Assembly: GCA_001789205.1 (NCBI GenBank) | Contig: MFYT01000009.1 | Coordinates: 34,854-98,853 of the forward strand | Direction of reading: 5' to 3' | DNA from: Candidatus Raymondbacteria bacterium RIFOXYA2_FULL_49_16 | Lineage (GTDB): Bacteria > Fibrobacterota > OXYB2-FULL-49-7 > XYB2-FULL-49-35 | Length of the DNA: 64,000 nt | Shown here: piece by piece, positions 53,747 to 61,851 of the stretch | Layout: every line of letters starts with the position of its first letter | Position numbering within the stretch: the stretch's first letter is position 1 | Translations under genes and position numbers: made by a program | Notes under the pieces: model-generated | Told to the model about the DNA's origin: nothing | The model's input: only the letters and a program-made list of their open reading frames with translations | Databases searched by the model: none

Positions 53747-55414
53747 ATGAAAAAAATTCTCCGGTTCCTTATCGCCCTCGCTGTTCCATGTCTTTGCGCA
53801 AACGTGACTGATGGACCTTTGTTTCTTGACGGTTTTGAAAACGCCAATCCCTTTGCCGGTTGGGAAATTATCTCCCCCGATCCTGTGGAAACATGGGCCC
53901 TGGTTGAGACCAGAACAGCGTCTTCCGGCGCAAAGTGCCTCCGGCTGGTTCCAGGAAACCTGCATATTCTGATCAAACGGACCCTTATGCCTGTCCATGC
54001 TGCCTCTGTGGCCAAAGGGTTCTATTTCTCATTCGATTTCAAGATAGACAAGGCCAGTATAACAGCCGGACCCAGCGGTCCTCTCTGGGGCACGCTCCTT
54101 TCATGCGTTATGTCCGGGTCTTGGCCATTGTATGGCAATCCAACGGTGCTTATCGAAAAACAAGGGTCTGATCTTTTCTTAAAAATGCTCATGCGCCAGA
54201 AGCACGGCGACATGCCGCTTACCATCCCGCCCGATCCCGTGGTACGCGTTGCACCGGATAGATGGCATGCGCTCTCAGTGTTTGTGAGCATACGGGATTC
54301 CGTGCTGATTGATTCGCTTTTCTATGATGACCGTTGCATAGGCGCTGGTACGCGCAGGTTCATAGTCATGCCGGCCATGATCGAGAAAATCGAATTGGGG
54401 CAAGAACGCAAAGATGGCCTGCCGGTTTCCTCAATTTGTTTTGATAATGTCAGCATATCAGCCAAGCGGACGGTAAACACACAACCCGCAAACCTGATGA
54501 CACTGCGGCCGGATCGCGGCAACAACCCGGTATTCTCGGTTGGGGACACGCTGTATCTTGACTTTATCGTTAACCCAATGACACGGAATGATTATATTGA
54601 CCTGAATTTCCGGTTGACGTCATTTGAGGGATCAAAATTAGACCGGTACGGGGTTTTGGATAAAAAAAGAAACCTTGTCTTTAGTTTGTATGATTCAGCG
54701 CGAGTCCCCTATAAAGACCAGGAAGGGCTCAATTCATGGGGCGCCGTCTCCAAGGACGCCATTGCTTTGCGTTCATATCCCTTTACAACGCTTCTCATGG
54801 ACGCATACTATTTCAATCCGCGTAATGGAGAAGGGACCATTGCATTGCGTATTAACAAGGACTTTGAACCAGGGCGCTGGGAGATCAATGCCTGCATGGT
54901 GCATACAGGGCAAAGTAATGACGCGCAGGTCCTGCCGTCACTATCTTTTTATATAAAACCGCGTTATCCAAAATTGCGGCTGTTGATCGGCTTGGCGGCC
55001 GGCCTGATCAGCCTTGTTATTGTGTCAATGGTCTATACGAGACGCTCCGTGGTAAAAGACACCGCGTTAAAAGGGGACCTTAGCGACATTGTGCTGAAAA
55101 TAGACGACTTTCTTGCCAACAACTACGCAAACAACGACCTATCGCATGAAGATATCGCGAAACATGTATTTTTAAGCAAACCGCACACAAATATGCTCTA
55201 TAAGCGGTCCCAGGGCATATCACCCATGCAAAAATTACGTGATATCCGGATGCAAAAAGCCTGTGAATTGCTGCTTTCCACTGAAAAATCCATTTCCGAC
55301 ATTGGTTTTGCGGTTGGCTTTCAGGACCAGAACAATTTTCTGAGAAGTTTCAAAAAATCGATTGGTTTTTCACCAAGCGATTATCGAAAAACGAGGAAAA
55401 ACCAGCCCAGGTAA
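53747..55414 (+). CDS. Transmembrane AraC-type regulator, paralogue of the 42833 gene
   Basis: A 555-residue protein. A short signal peptide (MKKILRFLIALAVPCLCA) precedes a periplasmic jelly-roll domain (LFLDGFENANPFAGWEI, to about 245), then an Ig-like domain (VGDTLYLDFIVNPMTRNDYIDLNF, about 260-400). A membrane helix at about 409-430 (LLIGLAAGLISLVIVSMVY) leads to an AraC-type DNA-binding domain at about 450-548: HEDIAKHVFLSKPHTNMLYKR and SISDIGFAVGFQDQNNFLRSFKKSIGFSPSDYR. Shared phrases with the 42833 protein (NLVFSL, EPG-R/I-W, the Gly-Val-x-D-x-x-x-N-L turn) show common origin. It lies 206 bp upstream of the paralogous hydrolase gene on the same strand and probably senses a polysaccharide fragment. 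Confidence 0.88.
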   Translation: MKKILRFLIALAVPCLCANVTDGPLFLDGFENANPFAGWEIISPDPVETWALVETRTASSGAKCLRLVPGNLHILIKRTLMPVHAASVAKGFYFSFDFKIDKASITAGPSGPLWGTLLSCVMSGSWPLYGNPTVLIEKQGSDLFLKMLMRQKHGDMPLTIPPDPVVRVAPDRWHALSVFVSIRDSVLIDSLFYDDRCIGAGTRRFIVMPAMIEKIELGQERKDGLPVSSICFDNVSISAKRTVNTQPANLMTLRPDRGNNPVFSVGDTLYLDFIVNPMTRNDYIDLNFRLTSFEGSKLDRYGVLDKKRNLVFSLYDSARVPYKDQEGLNSWGAVSKDAIALRSYPFTTLLMDAYYFNPRNGEGTIALRINKDFEPGRWEINACMVHTGQSNDAQVLPSLSFYIKPRYPKLRLLIGLAAGLISLVIVSMVYTRRSVVKDTALKGDLSDIVLKIDDFLANNYANNDLSHEDIAKHVFLSKPHTNMLYKRSQGISPMQKLRDIRMQKACELLLSTEKSISDIGFAVGFQDQNNFLRSFKKSIGFSPSDYRKTRKNQPR

Positions 55415-55620
55415 CATATCTTCTTATTTTTCAATGCATTACTATCAAAACAAGCTTTACCCGTAGCGTCCTTTTCATAGAAAATGCCGAAAATCTTAGA
55501 AAAAGCCGAACGATTCTTCATAAATGCTGAATCAATTGCAGTAAAATGCCTTTGCAACGAACCAGTTGGGAAATATATTATTAAAAAATAATCGCCATAA
55601 CCCGCAAAAAGGAGGAGTGT

Positions 55621-58179
55621 ATGAAATATGTACTCATGTGTTTCTTGGCTGTCAGCGCCATAACCGTTTTTTGCGCCACTTCCACGCGAAGCTTTACCAA
55701 TAGTCCAAGCAGGGGTTCGGACCCGGCAACGCTGTCAAAATCCAGCAACACAATCACCGTGAACCTGTCCGCCATCCAGGACGCCCAGGTATACCGGGCC
55801 GTACTGAATCCATATGTCAATGTACACTGGCAGAACAACGGCTGCACGGCCAATGACGCCAGGGTTGTACTTACCAGCGGGGACACTGTCCGGCCAATGC
55901 CGCCCCGGTATCTTTCGTTTGACCTGACAGAAGCGGTGGCCGCCGCAATCGCGTCCGGGACCATTACCTTTACCCTTACCGGCATCCAGTGCATCCACTT
56001 GACAGACCTTATCTCGCTTGATGTTATGTGCGACAGAGCTGCTCCCGCGGCCATTGCCCAGGTAACAGGGACCGAGGCGCGGTTCAAGGACGGGGACGCC
56101 ATGATCACGTTCCATGAAGTGAATCCCTTTTTTACCACGGACAGCGTTACCTGCACGGACGTGATCAATGCCAAGGCAGCCATGAGTGACCCAAAAGTGC
56201 GTTACCGGATCTACCGTTCAAACCAGCCATTGACAACTGAAGAGGCTATCCGGACAGCGACCTTTGTCGACGAAATAGGGCCGTTGTCAAATTGGAATCC
56301 CATGTTCTACGGCGACGGCAACTGCAACTGGTCATGGACCGCCTCAAAACTTCTCCAGATAGTCCCCCGGCTCCCCAAGGACGACCTGGTGCTGACCGAT
56401 CCCGATGAAGGCATATATGTCAATCGATTCACCGGGACCGGCATTGAAACAGCGTATTATTTTGTGAGTCATTCGGTTGACGGAGCAGAGGACTTCTCGC
56501 TGTTAGAGAATGACCGCAATGCGGCCGGTCCTGTCGAGGAGTCAACTGGTCCTGGCATGGTCGTCAAACGTGTAGAGGAAAGTCCGGCTGTCTGGCAGTT
56601 TATCACCAATCCAACGCTGCATTATTACGTACGCTGGGAATGCCCGCCAACGTGCAACAAACCGAGTCAGGCGTACGATTATCTTGTGGCAATACCTTCA
56701 TCCGGAATGAAGGCCAGCAATGGCCTCAGCGTGGCATTGCATTGTTGGGGAGCAAGCCTGCAAGAACCAGTGCCAGGATGGACCCCGGGCCTGACCGGGA
56801 GCAAAGGCTATCTCCTTCTTTCCACGAACCAGTGGCCGTATGACTGGTGGACCGCCTATAATGAAAATTACGAGACATTGAAAAACTTGGGCAAAGGATC
56901 GGTAAAGCCCTTTACCGAGGTCCGCATACTGTCCTTTCTCTATGATTTCGTCAAAGATGGCTATAGTATTGACATGAACCGGGTGACCCTGGGCGGCCAG
57001 TCAATGGGCGGGACAGGCACTTCCCTGTGGGGTCTGCGGAGCGGTCATATTTTTTCCATGTTGTTTTCCTATGTCGGCGTTCACAAGCCCTCTGAATCGC
57101 CTTCATTCACCTCTTCGTTCAAAGGTATTTTCGGGGATCCTGCTGTCTATACCTGTTATTACTCCAACGAAGCGCTGGAACGGTTCGGGTATCCGGTCAT
57201 CCGGCCCCAAGACAGCGTATATGTGTGGGATTACTGGGACAATACGCAATGGCTGCGCGCGAACCCGACAACGGAGACCCCGTGGATAGCGTTGTCCAAC
57301 GGCCTGAACGATGGACAAATCGGCTGGCCGCAAGCGACAAAAAATGAGGCTGCGCTGCGAGAGACCAAACGGCCCTATAACTTTCATTGGGACATGCAGG
57401 GCCACGGATGCCAGGTCCGGTATCCCGGGTCAGGGATTGTTGAATTCAAAAAGTACCAGTCCGTGCCTGTATTCTCAAATTGCTCATTTAATACCGATAT
57501 CCCGCCCTCGGTCTCCGATACTACCGCGACCAACTCTAAAGGGGAGGTCAACAGGTATTTTGACTGGAAGGCGGACAGCATTGTCGATCAGACTGACCGC
57601 TGGGAAATAAGTCTCAAACTCGCGTATGTTGATAACGTCTATCCGCCAACACTGCCCCCGGCGGACTCATGCGCAGTAGACATTACCCCCCGCAAGCTGC
57701 AGGCCCTTGAGCATGGTCCTGGATCCACCTATTCCTGGGAACTGGCGCAGGGCGTAACAACGCTTGCAAACGGCACTGCGACAGCGGATTCAAACGGGCT
57801 GGTCACCATTCCGCAATTGTCAGTCACAAAAACATACCGTACCCTGAAACTTTCATGCATCCAGTGCACGGCCGGGGCCGGCAAGCCGCAAACACCGATG
57901 ATGGAGTCTTATTCCCTTCGTAACGCGCCCAACCCGTTCAACCCGGGCACAGTGATAGAATTCGACGCGGGAAAGACAACGCAGAAGGTCACGGTTTCAG
58001 TATACGATCTTTCAGGCAAACTGATAAAAAAACTGGCGGACCAGAGACTGTCTGGAAAGCATTCCGTTTCCTGGAACGGCAAAGACATGCGCAACACTGA
58101 TGCGGCAAGCGGTATCTATATCACCAGGATGAGCGTGGGCAACCGGGTGGTTGTGAACAGAATGGTCCTTGTCAGGTAA
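55621..58179 (+). CDS. Secreted alpha/beta-hydrolase (esterase-like) with sorting domain, paralogue of 47678
   Basis: An 852-residue secreted enzyme, with AAAGGAGGAG before ATG 55621 and a signal peptide (VLMCFLAVSAITVFCA). Residues about 40-150 form an extra jelly-roll with DLTEAVAAAIASGTITFTL, like a DNRLRE-type cell-wall domain. The hydrolase core has Ser461 in GGQSMGGTGT, Asp564 in GLNDGQIGW and His595 in MQGHGCQ, aligned with the 47678 protein. The VDITPRKLQAL domain follows at about 680-760. The C-terminal sorting domain has PNPFNPGTVIEF, VSVYDLSGKLIKKL and SGIYITRMSVGNR. It follows the transmembrane AraC gene and ends at a strong terminator. Confidence 0.85.
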   Translation: MKYVLMCFLAVSAITVFCATSTRSFTNSPSRGSDPATLSKSSNTITVNLSAIQDAQVYRAVLNPYVNVHWQNNGCTANDARVVLTSGDTVRPMPPRYLSFDLTEAVAAAIASGTITFTLTGIQCIHLTDLISLDVMCDRAAPAAIAQVTGTEARFKDGDAMITFHEVNPFFTTDSVTCTDVINAKAAMSDPKVRYRIYRSNQPLTTEEAIRTATFVDEIGPLSNWNPMFYGDGNCNWSWTASKLLQIVPRLPKDDLVLTDPDEGIYVNRFTGTGIETAYYFVSHSVDGAEDFSLLENDRNAAGPVEESTGPGMVVKRVEESPAVWQFITNPTLHYYVRWECPPTCNKPSQAYDYLVAIPSSGMKASNGLSVALHCWGASLQEPVPGWTPGLTGSKGYLLLSTNQWPYDWWTAYNENYETLKNLGKGSVKPFTEVRILSFLYDFVKDGYSIDMNRVTLGGQSMGGTGTSLWGLRSGHIFSMLFSYVGVHKPSESPSFTSSFKGIFGDPAVYTCYYSNEALERFGYPVIRPQDSVYVWDYWDNTQWLRANPTTETPWIALSNGLNDGQIGWPQATKNEAALRETKRPYNFHWDMQGHGCQVRYPGSGIVEFKKYQSVPVFSNCSFNTDIPPSVSDTTATNSKGEVNRYFDWKADSIVDQTDRWEISLKLAYVDNVYPPTLPPADSCAVDITPRKLQALEHGPGSTYSWELAQGVTTLANGTATADSNGLVTIPQLSVTKTYRTLKLSCIQCTAGAGKPQTPMMESYSLRNAPNPFNPGTVIEFDAGKTTQKVTVSVYDLSGKLIKKLADQRLSGKHSVSWNGKDMRNTDAASGIYITRMSVGNRVVVNRMVLVR

Positions 58180-58200
58180 CGCGACATCCACCCGAATCAG

Positions 58201-58235
58201 GCCCGGTGCGTCCCTAAAAACGCGCCGGGCTTTTT
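58201..58235 (+). terminator. Terminator after the second hydrolase
   Basis: GCCCGGTGCGT at 58201-58211 pairs with ACGCGCCGGGC at 58220-58230 (one mismatch), followed by TTTTT. It is a good intrinsic terminator that separates the hydrolase from the next regulator gene. Confidence 0.88.
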
Positions 58236-58333
58236 AAAAATCCACCATACACGCAAAAAATCCAAAAAATACCAAGGTGTTCGCTTTCAAAAGTAATCAT
58301 TGATGCCGGAAAGAATATATATTTTAAAACAGT

Positions 58334-59893
58334 ATGCGGGTCTCCAAAGTCTTCATTATTTCTTTCCCGTTGGTCCTGCTCATGCTTTTTCTCCCAATCA
58401 TACGGCCACACCATGCATCCGCAGCCCCCTGCTTAACAAAACCGGTCAATGGAAGCGTGCTTTCAGCCTCGCTTGTACGCGTGGCCGTGGACGTTGACAC
58501 GAATATGGATGCCGTCAAGAAAGTGACCTTCCTTGCCGGCTACTACAAATCACTCGATGTCCTCAAGATATACCGCTTTCCGGAACAACTGCCCGTGGAT
58601 ACCATCGGCATTGCTGAAAAATCGCCCTACGAGGTCTTGTGGGACATTTCCGGAATCCCTGATCAGGACCAATACCGCCTTTCATTCGGATTCGCTGTGG
58701 AATACAAGGATGGTGCAACATTCACGAAAGATATGCAATACGGTGTGGCAAAGGAGCAGTTTTATATCATCGACAGGAATCCGGTCCTGAAAGGCATTAC
58801 CCTGAATTCATTGTTCATGGAACCGGCCCCTGTGGTCGACGGCGCGCTCAACGAATGGCGCACGTGCGATTCCGCTGTCTTTCACAACAATGACAACACC
58901 ATCACCATCTGGTCGGCATGGGACCAGCAACGGCTCTTTTTTGCCGCACGCGTACTTGACGACACCCTGGTAGCATTGCCTCACCGTGATTTCTCGGTCA
59001 GCAGGAGTGGTGAACAGTTCCTGAGAAACTTCCTCTGGGACGGCGTGGAGTTTGACTTTGATTTTAACAACAATCACAGTGAATTCAAGGATTCTGGCGA
59101 CGCGGAGATTTGTATTGGCGTTGATTCCTCGTTTGTGGGACGCAAAGACTACGTTGTCAATGGCGGGAACATTGAACGGTTCGGCGCCGGGATAGCGTAT
59201 TGCGTCCAGCGGATGTCCGAAGGATACTGCGTTGAAGTGGCTGTCCCCTGGAAGGACGCGGGCGTGCGGCCCAACAACGGAAAGACCATTGGGTTCGATG
59301 TCATCAACAAGGACCGGGACGACACTGCGGGCTACGCGCTCTTTTCATCGTGGAGCGGAGTCCAGAGCTTCAACAGCGACAACCCCAGCGAATGGGGCAA
59401 TCTCAAGCTGACCGGGAACAAAAAACCCTTCAAGGCCTTGCCCGTTGCGAGCATTGCCCTGTGCTTTTTATTGGCTGCCGTCCTTCTGGTTCTATGGAGG
59501 AAAAAGCCGGCAACAGCGCCTGCCGGAAACATGCCGGCAACAGCGTTCAGCCAGAGAGGCAGCGATGAGGACAGGATACGGATGATACGGGAGTATATTG
59601 AAGCGCATTACATGACCGAGGAATTCAACCTGAAACAGGCGGCTGACCATTTCAAGATGAATTATTCCTATTTCAGCACCCTTTTCAAGGATTTGCTGGG
59701 CCAGACGTTCCCGGATTATATTAACAAGAAACGCATTGAAAAGGCCAAGGGACTGCTGAGAACAACCAATGCGTCCATCACCCAGATCGCCCTGGACCTT
59801 GGGTTTAAGACCCCTTCCTATTTCAACAAGATATTCAAGGACCTGGAGGGCGTTACGCCCTCTGATTACCGGGGTTCCGGTATCCAGGGATAA
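58334..59893 (+). CDS. Transmembrane AraC-type regulator with CBM9-like sensor
   Basis: A 519-residue protein. A signal peptide (VFIISFPLVLLMLFLP...ASA) is followed by an Ig-like domain (about 35-145, CLTKPVNGSVLSASLVRVAV), then a CBM9/DOMON-like sugar-binding domain at about 165-355 (PVVDGALNEWRTCDSAVF, WDQQRLFFAARVLDDTL, VEFDFDFNNNH, YCVEVAVPWKDAGVRP). A membrane helix at about 369-388 (SIALCFLLAAVLLVLW) leads to an AraC-type DNA-binding domain (about 420-513): LKQAADHFKMNYSYFSTLFKD and SITQIALDLGFKTPSYFNKIFKDLEGVTPSDYR. CBM9 domains bind sugar-chain ends, so direct sensing of oligosaccharides in the periplasm is likely. It converges on the 59906 regulator gene. Confidence 0.88.
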   Translation: MRVSKVFIISFPLVLLMLFLPIIRPHHASAAPCLTKPVNGSVLSASLVRVAVDVDTNMDAVKKVTFLAGYYKSLDVLKIYRFPEQLPVDTIGIAEKSPYEVLWDISGIPDQDQYRLSFGFAVEYKDGATFTKDMQYGVAKEQFYIIDRNPVLKGITLNSLFMEPAPVVDGALNEWRTCDSAVFHNNDNTITIWSAWDQQRLFFAARVLDDTLVALPHRDFSVSRSGEQFLRNFLWDGVEFDFDFNNNHSEFKDSGDAEICIGVDSSFVGRKDYVVNGGNIERFGAGIAYCVQRMSEGYCVEVAVPWKDAGVRPNNGKTIGFDVINKDRDDTAGYALFSSWSGVQSFNSDNPSEWGNLKLTGNKKPFKALPVASIALCFLLAAVLLVLWRKKPATAPAGNMPATAFSQRGSDEDRIRMIREYIEAHYMTEEFNLKQAADHFKMNYSYFSTLFKDLLGQTFPDYINKKRIEKAKGLLRTTNASITQIALDLGFKTPSYFNKIFKDLEGVTPSDYRGSGIQG

Positions 59894-59905
59894 CTCTGAT
59901 GAAAG

Positions 59906-61585
59906 CTATTGTTCCTGGTGCCCATATTCTCCAAGGCTGCACCCAAACCGTTTTTTAAAAAGCTTCCGGAAATTCGACGCGTCATCGAAACCCACCATTT
60001 CGTACACCTCGACGATCTTAAACTTTTTGCTGTCCAGCAATGTCTGGGCCTCCCGTAAACGCAATTCCGTCTGATACGCCTTGGGGCTTGCGCCGAAAAA
60101 GGCCTTGAATTTTGTTATGAAATATTCATAACTCATATAGCATTTCTTCGCAAGGCTTCTGAAATCGATTCGCCGAAAAAAATTCTTCTGGATATATTCT
60201 CGCGCATCTTCAAAATAAGTGAGATAATAATCTTTTTTATTATACGAAGGGAGTATTGGTACCGGGTAAAATCTAACCGCAAGAACGGATTTATTGTTCA
60301 GATAACTTATTGGCTCCGTTGAAAACCGGAAGAGTTTGCCCGGCGTGGAAACAAAAGAAATCAGCTGCGGCTCCTTTTCCTCCATTTCTTCTATGTTGAA
60401 AAGGGTCGGCCGGGTCTTAATGGTAAAAGCGTCAATGACCAGCGGTTTTGTATACACGTACAAGGAGATAAAGGAAGCGCGGGGCCCGAAAATAGGCTGC
60501 GTATCGTTGTAGCACACGGCAGGAACACCGTTCAGGTCAATGGTGAATTGGGCGCCAATACGCCGTAGAGTAATTTTGGTGCGTGAATTTTTACGGCCCA
60601 TGTCCGCGCTGCCGGTGCATATCTCCACCATCCTCCGGTTAAATGCGTATAAGAACCGGTCCCGTATCTGCAAATCGAAATGATAGGCCAACTCGAACTT
60701 TGCCGAAACCGTTCCTCCGGAAAACAGATGATCAAAACCTATTGTCACGTCATTGTCAGACAGGTTCGCGAATTGCATGTCCACCTCAATGTCCTGCTCC
60801 GGGAAATTCACCGCTTTATTCAATAGGACAAGGGGGTTCCTGTGGGTTTCGCGATCGTCCCTTTCAAGCACTAGCCGGTTGCTCCGGCAGCGAACGTGGG
60901 CGTGGTTCGTTATAAAAATCTCTTTCAACAGCGCATCGGTCAGCGGGTCCTTTAAAAGATTATAAATGGTTTTCCACTCATGCCCTTTTCTTGCCGCGGT
61001 TTTTTTTATATAATCGACCTTTTTATGCGACATGAAAAGGTTGGCGGTTTTATATTCCGCGGGCAAAAGATCCGTGACCGGCTTGTCGGCGATCGCATCT
61101 TCGTTAACATAATTTAGCATGTCAAGAAACAGAAGGTTGTACGAGATTATCCTCATGTCCGGATCAAGAAAAATCACCGGGGTGTTTTCACTCCGGTAGA
61201 GCGTGGCGAACGTTTTGACAAGAGGAGCGGTATATGTCTGCGGAGAAAGCGTTATCAGAGTATACCGTTTGCCGGCGGCGCTAAACCATTGTGAAAACGA
61301 AAAAAGATAGATGCTCTCATTGTCCATGTTTCCCGGATGGCCGGCTTGCACGTACAGCTCCGGTGGGCACGGGGAAAGAGCCGTACCGCTTCGTGGGTTG
61401 AGATACCGGTTCGCTTCAAAACTTAAGGGGACCAGGAACTTGCCAAGCATCTGTCCATATATATCGCGTTCTTTGAACTTTTTCATTTCACCAGGGAGTG
61501 AAATTATTTTCCTGATTTTCCCATTTTTATCGACAATAAACTGGCCAATCGTTGGACTCTGGGGGAGCGTAAACCGGGTTTTCAT
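59906..61585 (-). CDS. AraC-type regulator with PAS-like and jelly-roll-like domains, cytoplasmic
   Basis: A 559-residue protein without signal peptide or membrane helix. Residues about 125-185 look like a PAS domain (NTPVIFLDPDMRIISYNLLFLDML). A beta-sandwich at about 255-395 (EVDMQFANLSDNDVTIGFDHL, TKITLRRIGAQFTIDLNGVPAVCYND, FISLYVYTKPLVIDAFTI) resembles the jelly-roll domains of secreted carbohydrate proteins. The C-terminus (about 450-553) is an AraC-type helix-turn-helix pair: FRSLAKKCYMSYEYFITKFKAF and KIVEVYEMVGFDDASNFRKLFKKRFGCSLGEY. It is divergent from the SGNH hydrolase gene and may control it. Confidence 0.82.
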   Translation of the reverse strand: MKTRFTLPQSPTIGQFIVDKNGKIRKIISLPGEMKKFKERDIYGQMLGKFLVPLSFEANRYLNPRSGTALSPCPPELYVQAGHPGNMDNESIYLFSFSQWFSAAGKRYTLITLSPQTYTAPLVKTFATLYRSENTPVIFLDPDMRIISYNLLFLDMLNYVNEDAIADKPVTDLLPAEYKTANLFMSHKKVDYIKKTAARKGHEWKTIYNLLKDPLTDALLKEIFITNHAHVRCRSNRLVLERDDRETHRNPLVLLNKAVNFPEQDIEVDMQFANLSDNDVTIGFDHLFSGGTVSAKFELAYHFDLQIRDRFLYAFNRRMVEICTGSADMGRKNSRTKITLRRIGAQFTIDLNGVPAVCYNDTQPIFGPRASFISLYVYTKPLVIDAFTIKTRPTLFNIEEMEEKEPQLISFVSTPGKLFRFSTEPISYLNNKSVLAVRFYPVPILPSYNKKDYYLTYFEDAREYIQKNFFRRIDFRSLAKKCYMSYEYFITKFKAFFGASPKAYQTELRLREAQTLLDSKKFKIVEVYEMVGFDDASNFRKLFKKRFGCSLGEYGHQEQ

Positions 61586-61756
61586 ATATATCGGGAGATG
61601 AATTGTTAAATAAATACCCTTGATCGTGTAATTTTTACCCTTATGATTTTACCTTTTCTATAATATATTATAATCGGAACCAGTGATGGAATGAGGACAT
61701 GCAGCATCAACTATCATAAAAAATGTCCCTAGGAAAATAATGCCCGCGAAAAGGCC

Positions 61757-61808
61757 GGCAGCAGCGTCCGGTTTAACCCCATCCCCCCCCCAAACCGGGC
61801 GCTGCTGC
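61757..61808. promoter_or_regulatory. Long GC hairpin upstream of the SGNH hydrolase gene
   Basis: Arms of 17 bp (61758-61774 and 61792-61808, with one G-T pair) pair around a C-rich loop containing a run of nine C. It lies in the divergent region between the cytoplasmic AraC-type gene and the SGNH gene, 44 bp before ATG 61852. The arm GCAGCAGCG and its complement leave little T run, so a leader structure or a palindromic repeat element is as likely as a terminator. Confidence 0.5.
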
Positions 61809-61851
61809 TTTATGCACTAATGATACAGTATGTTGTTCTTGGAGGATACAT

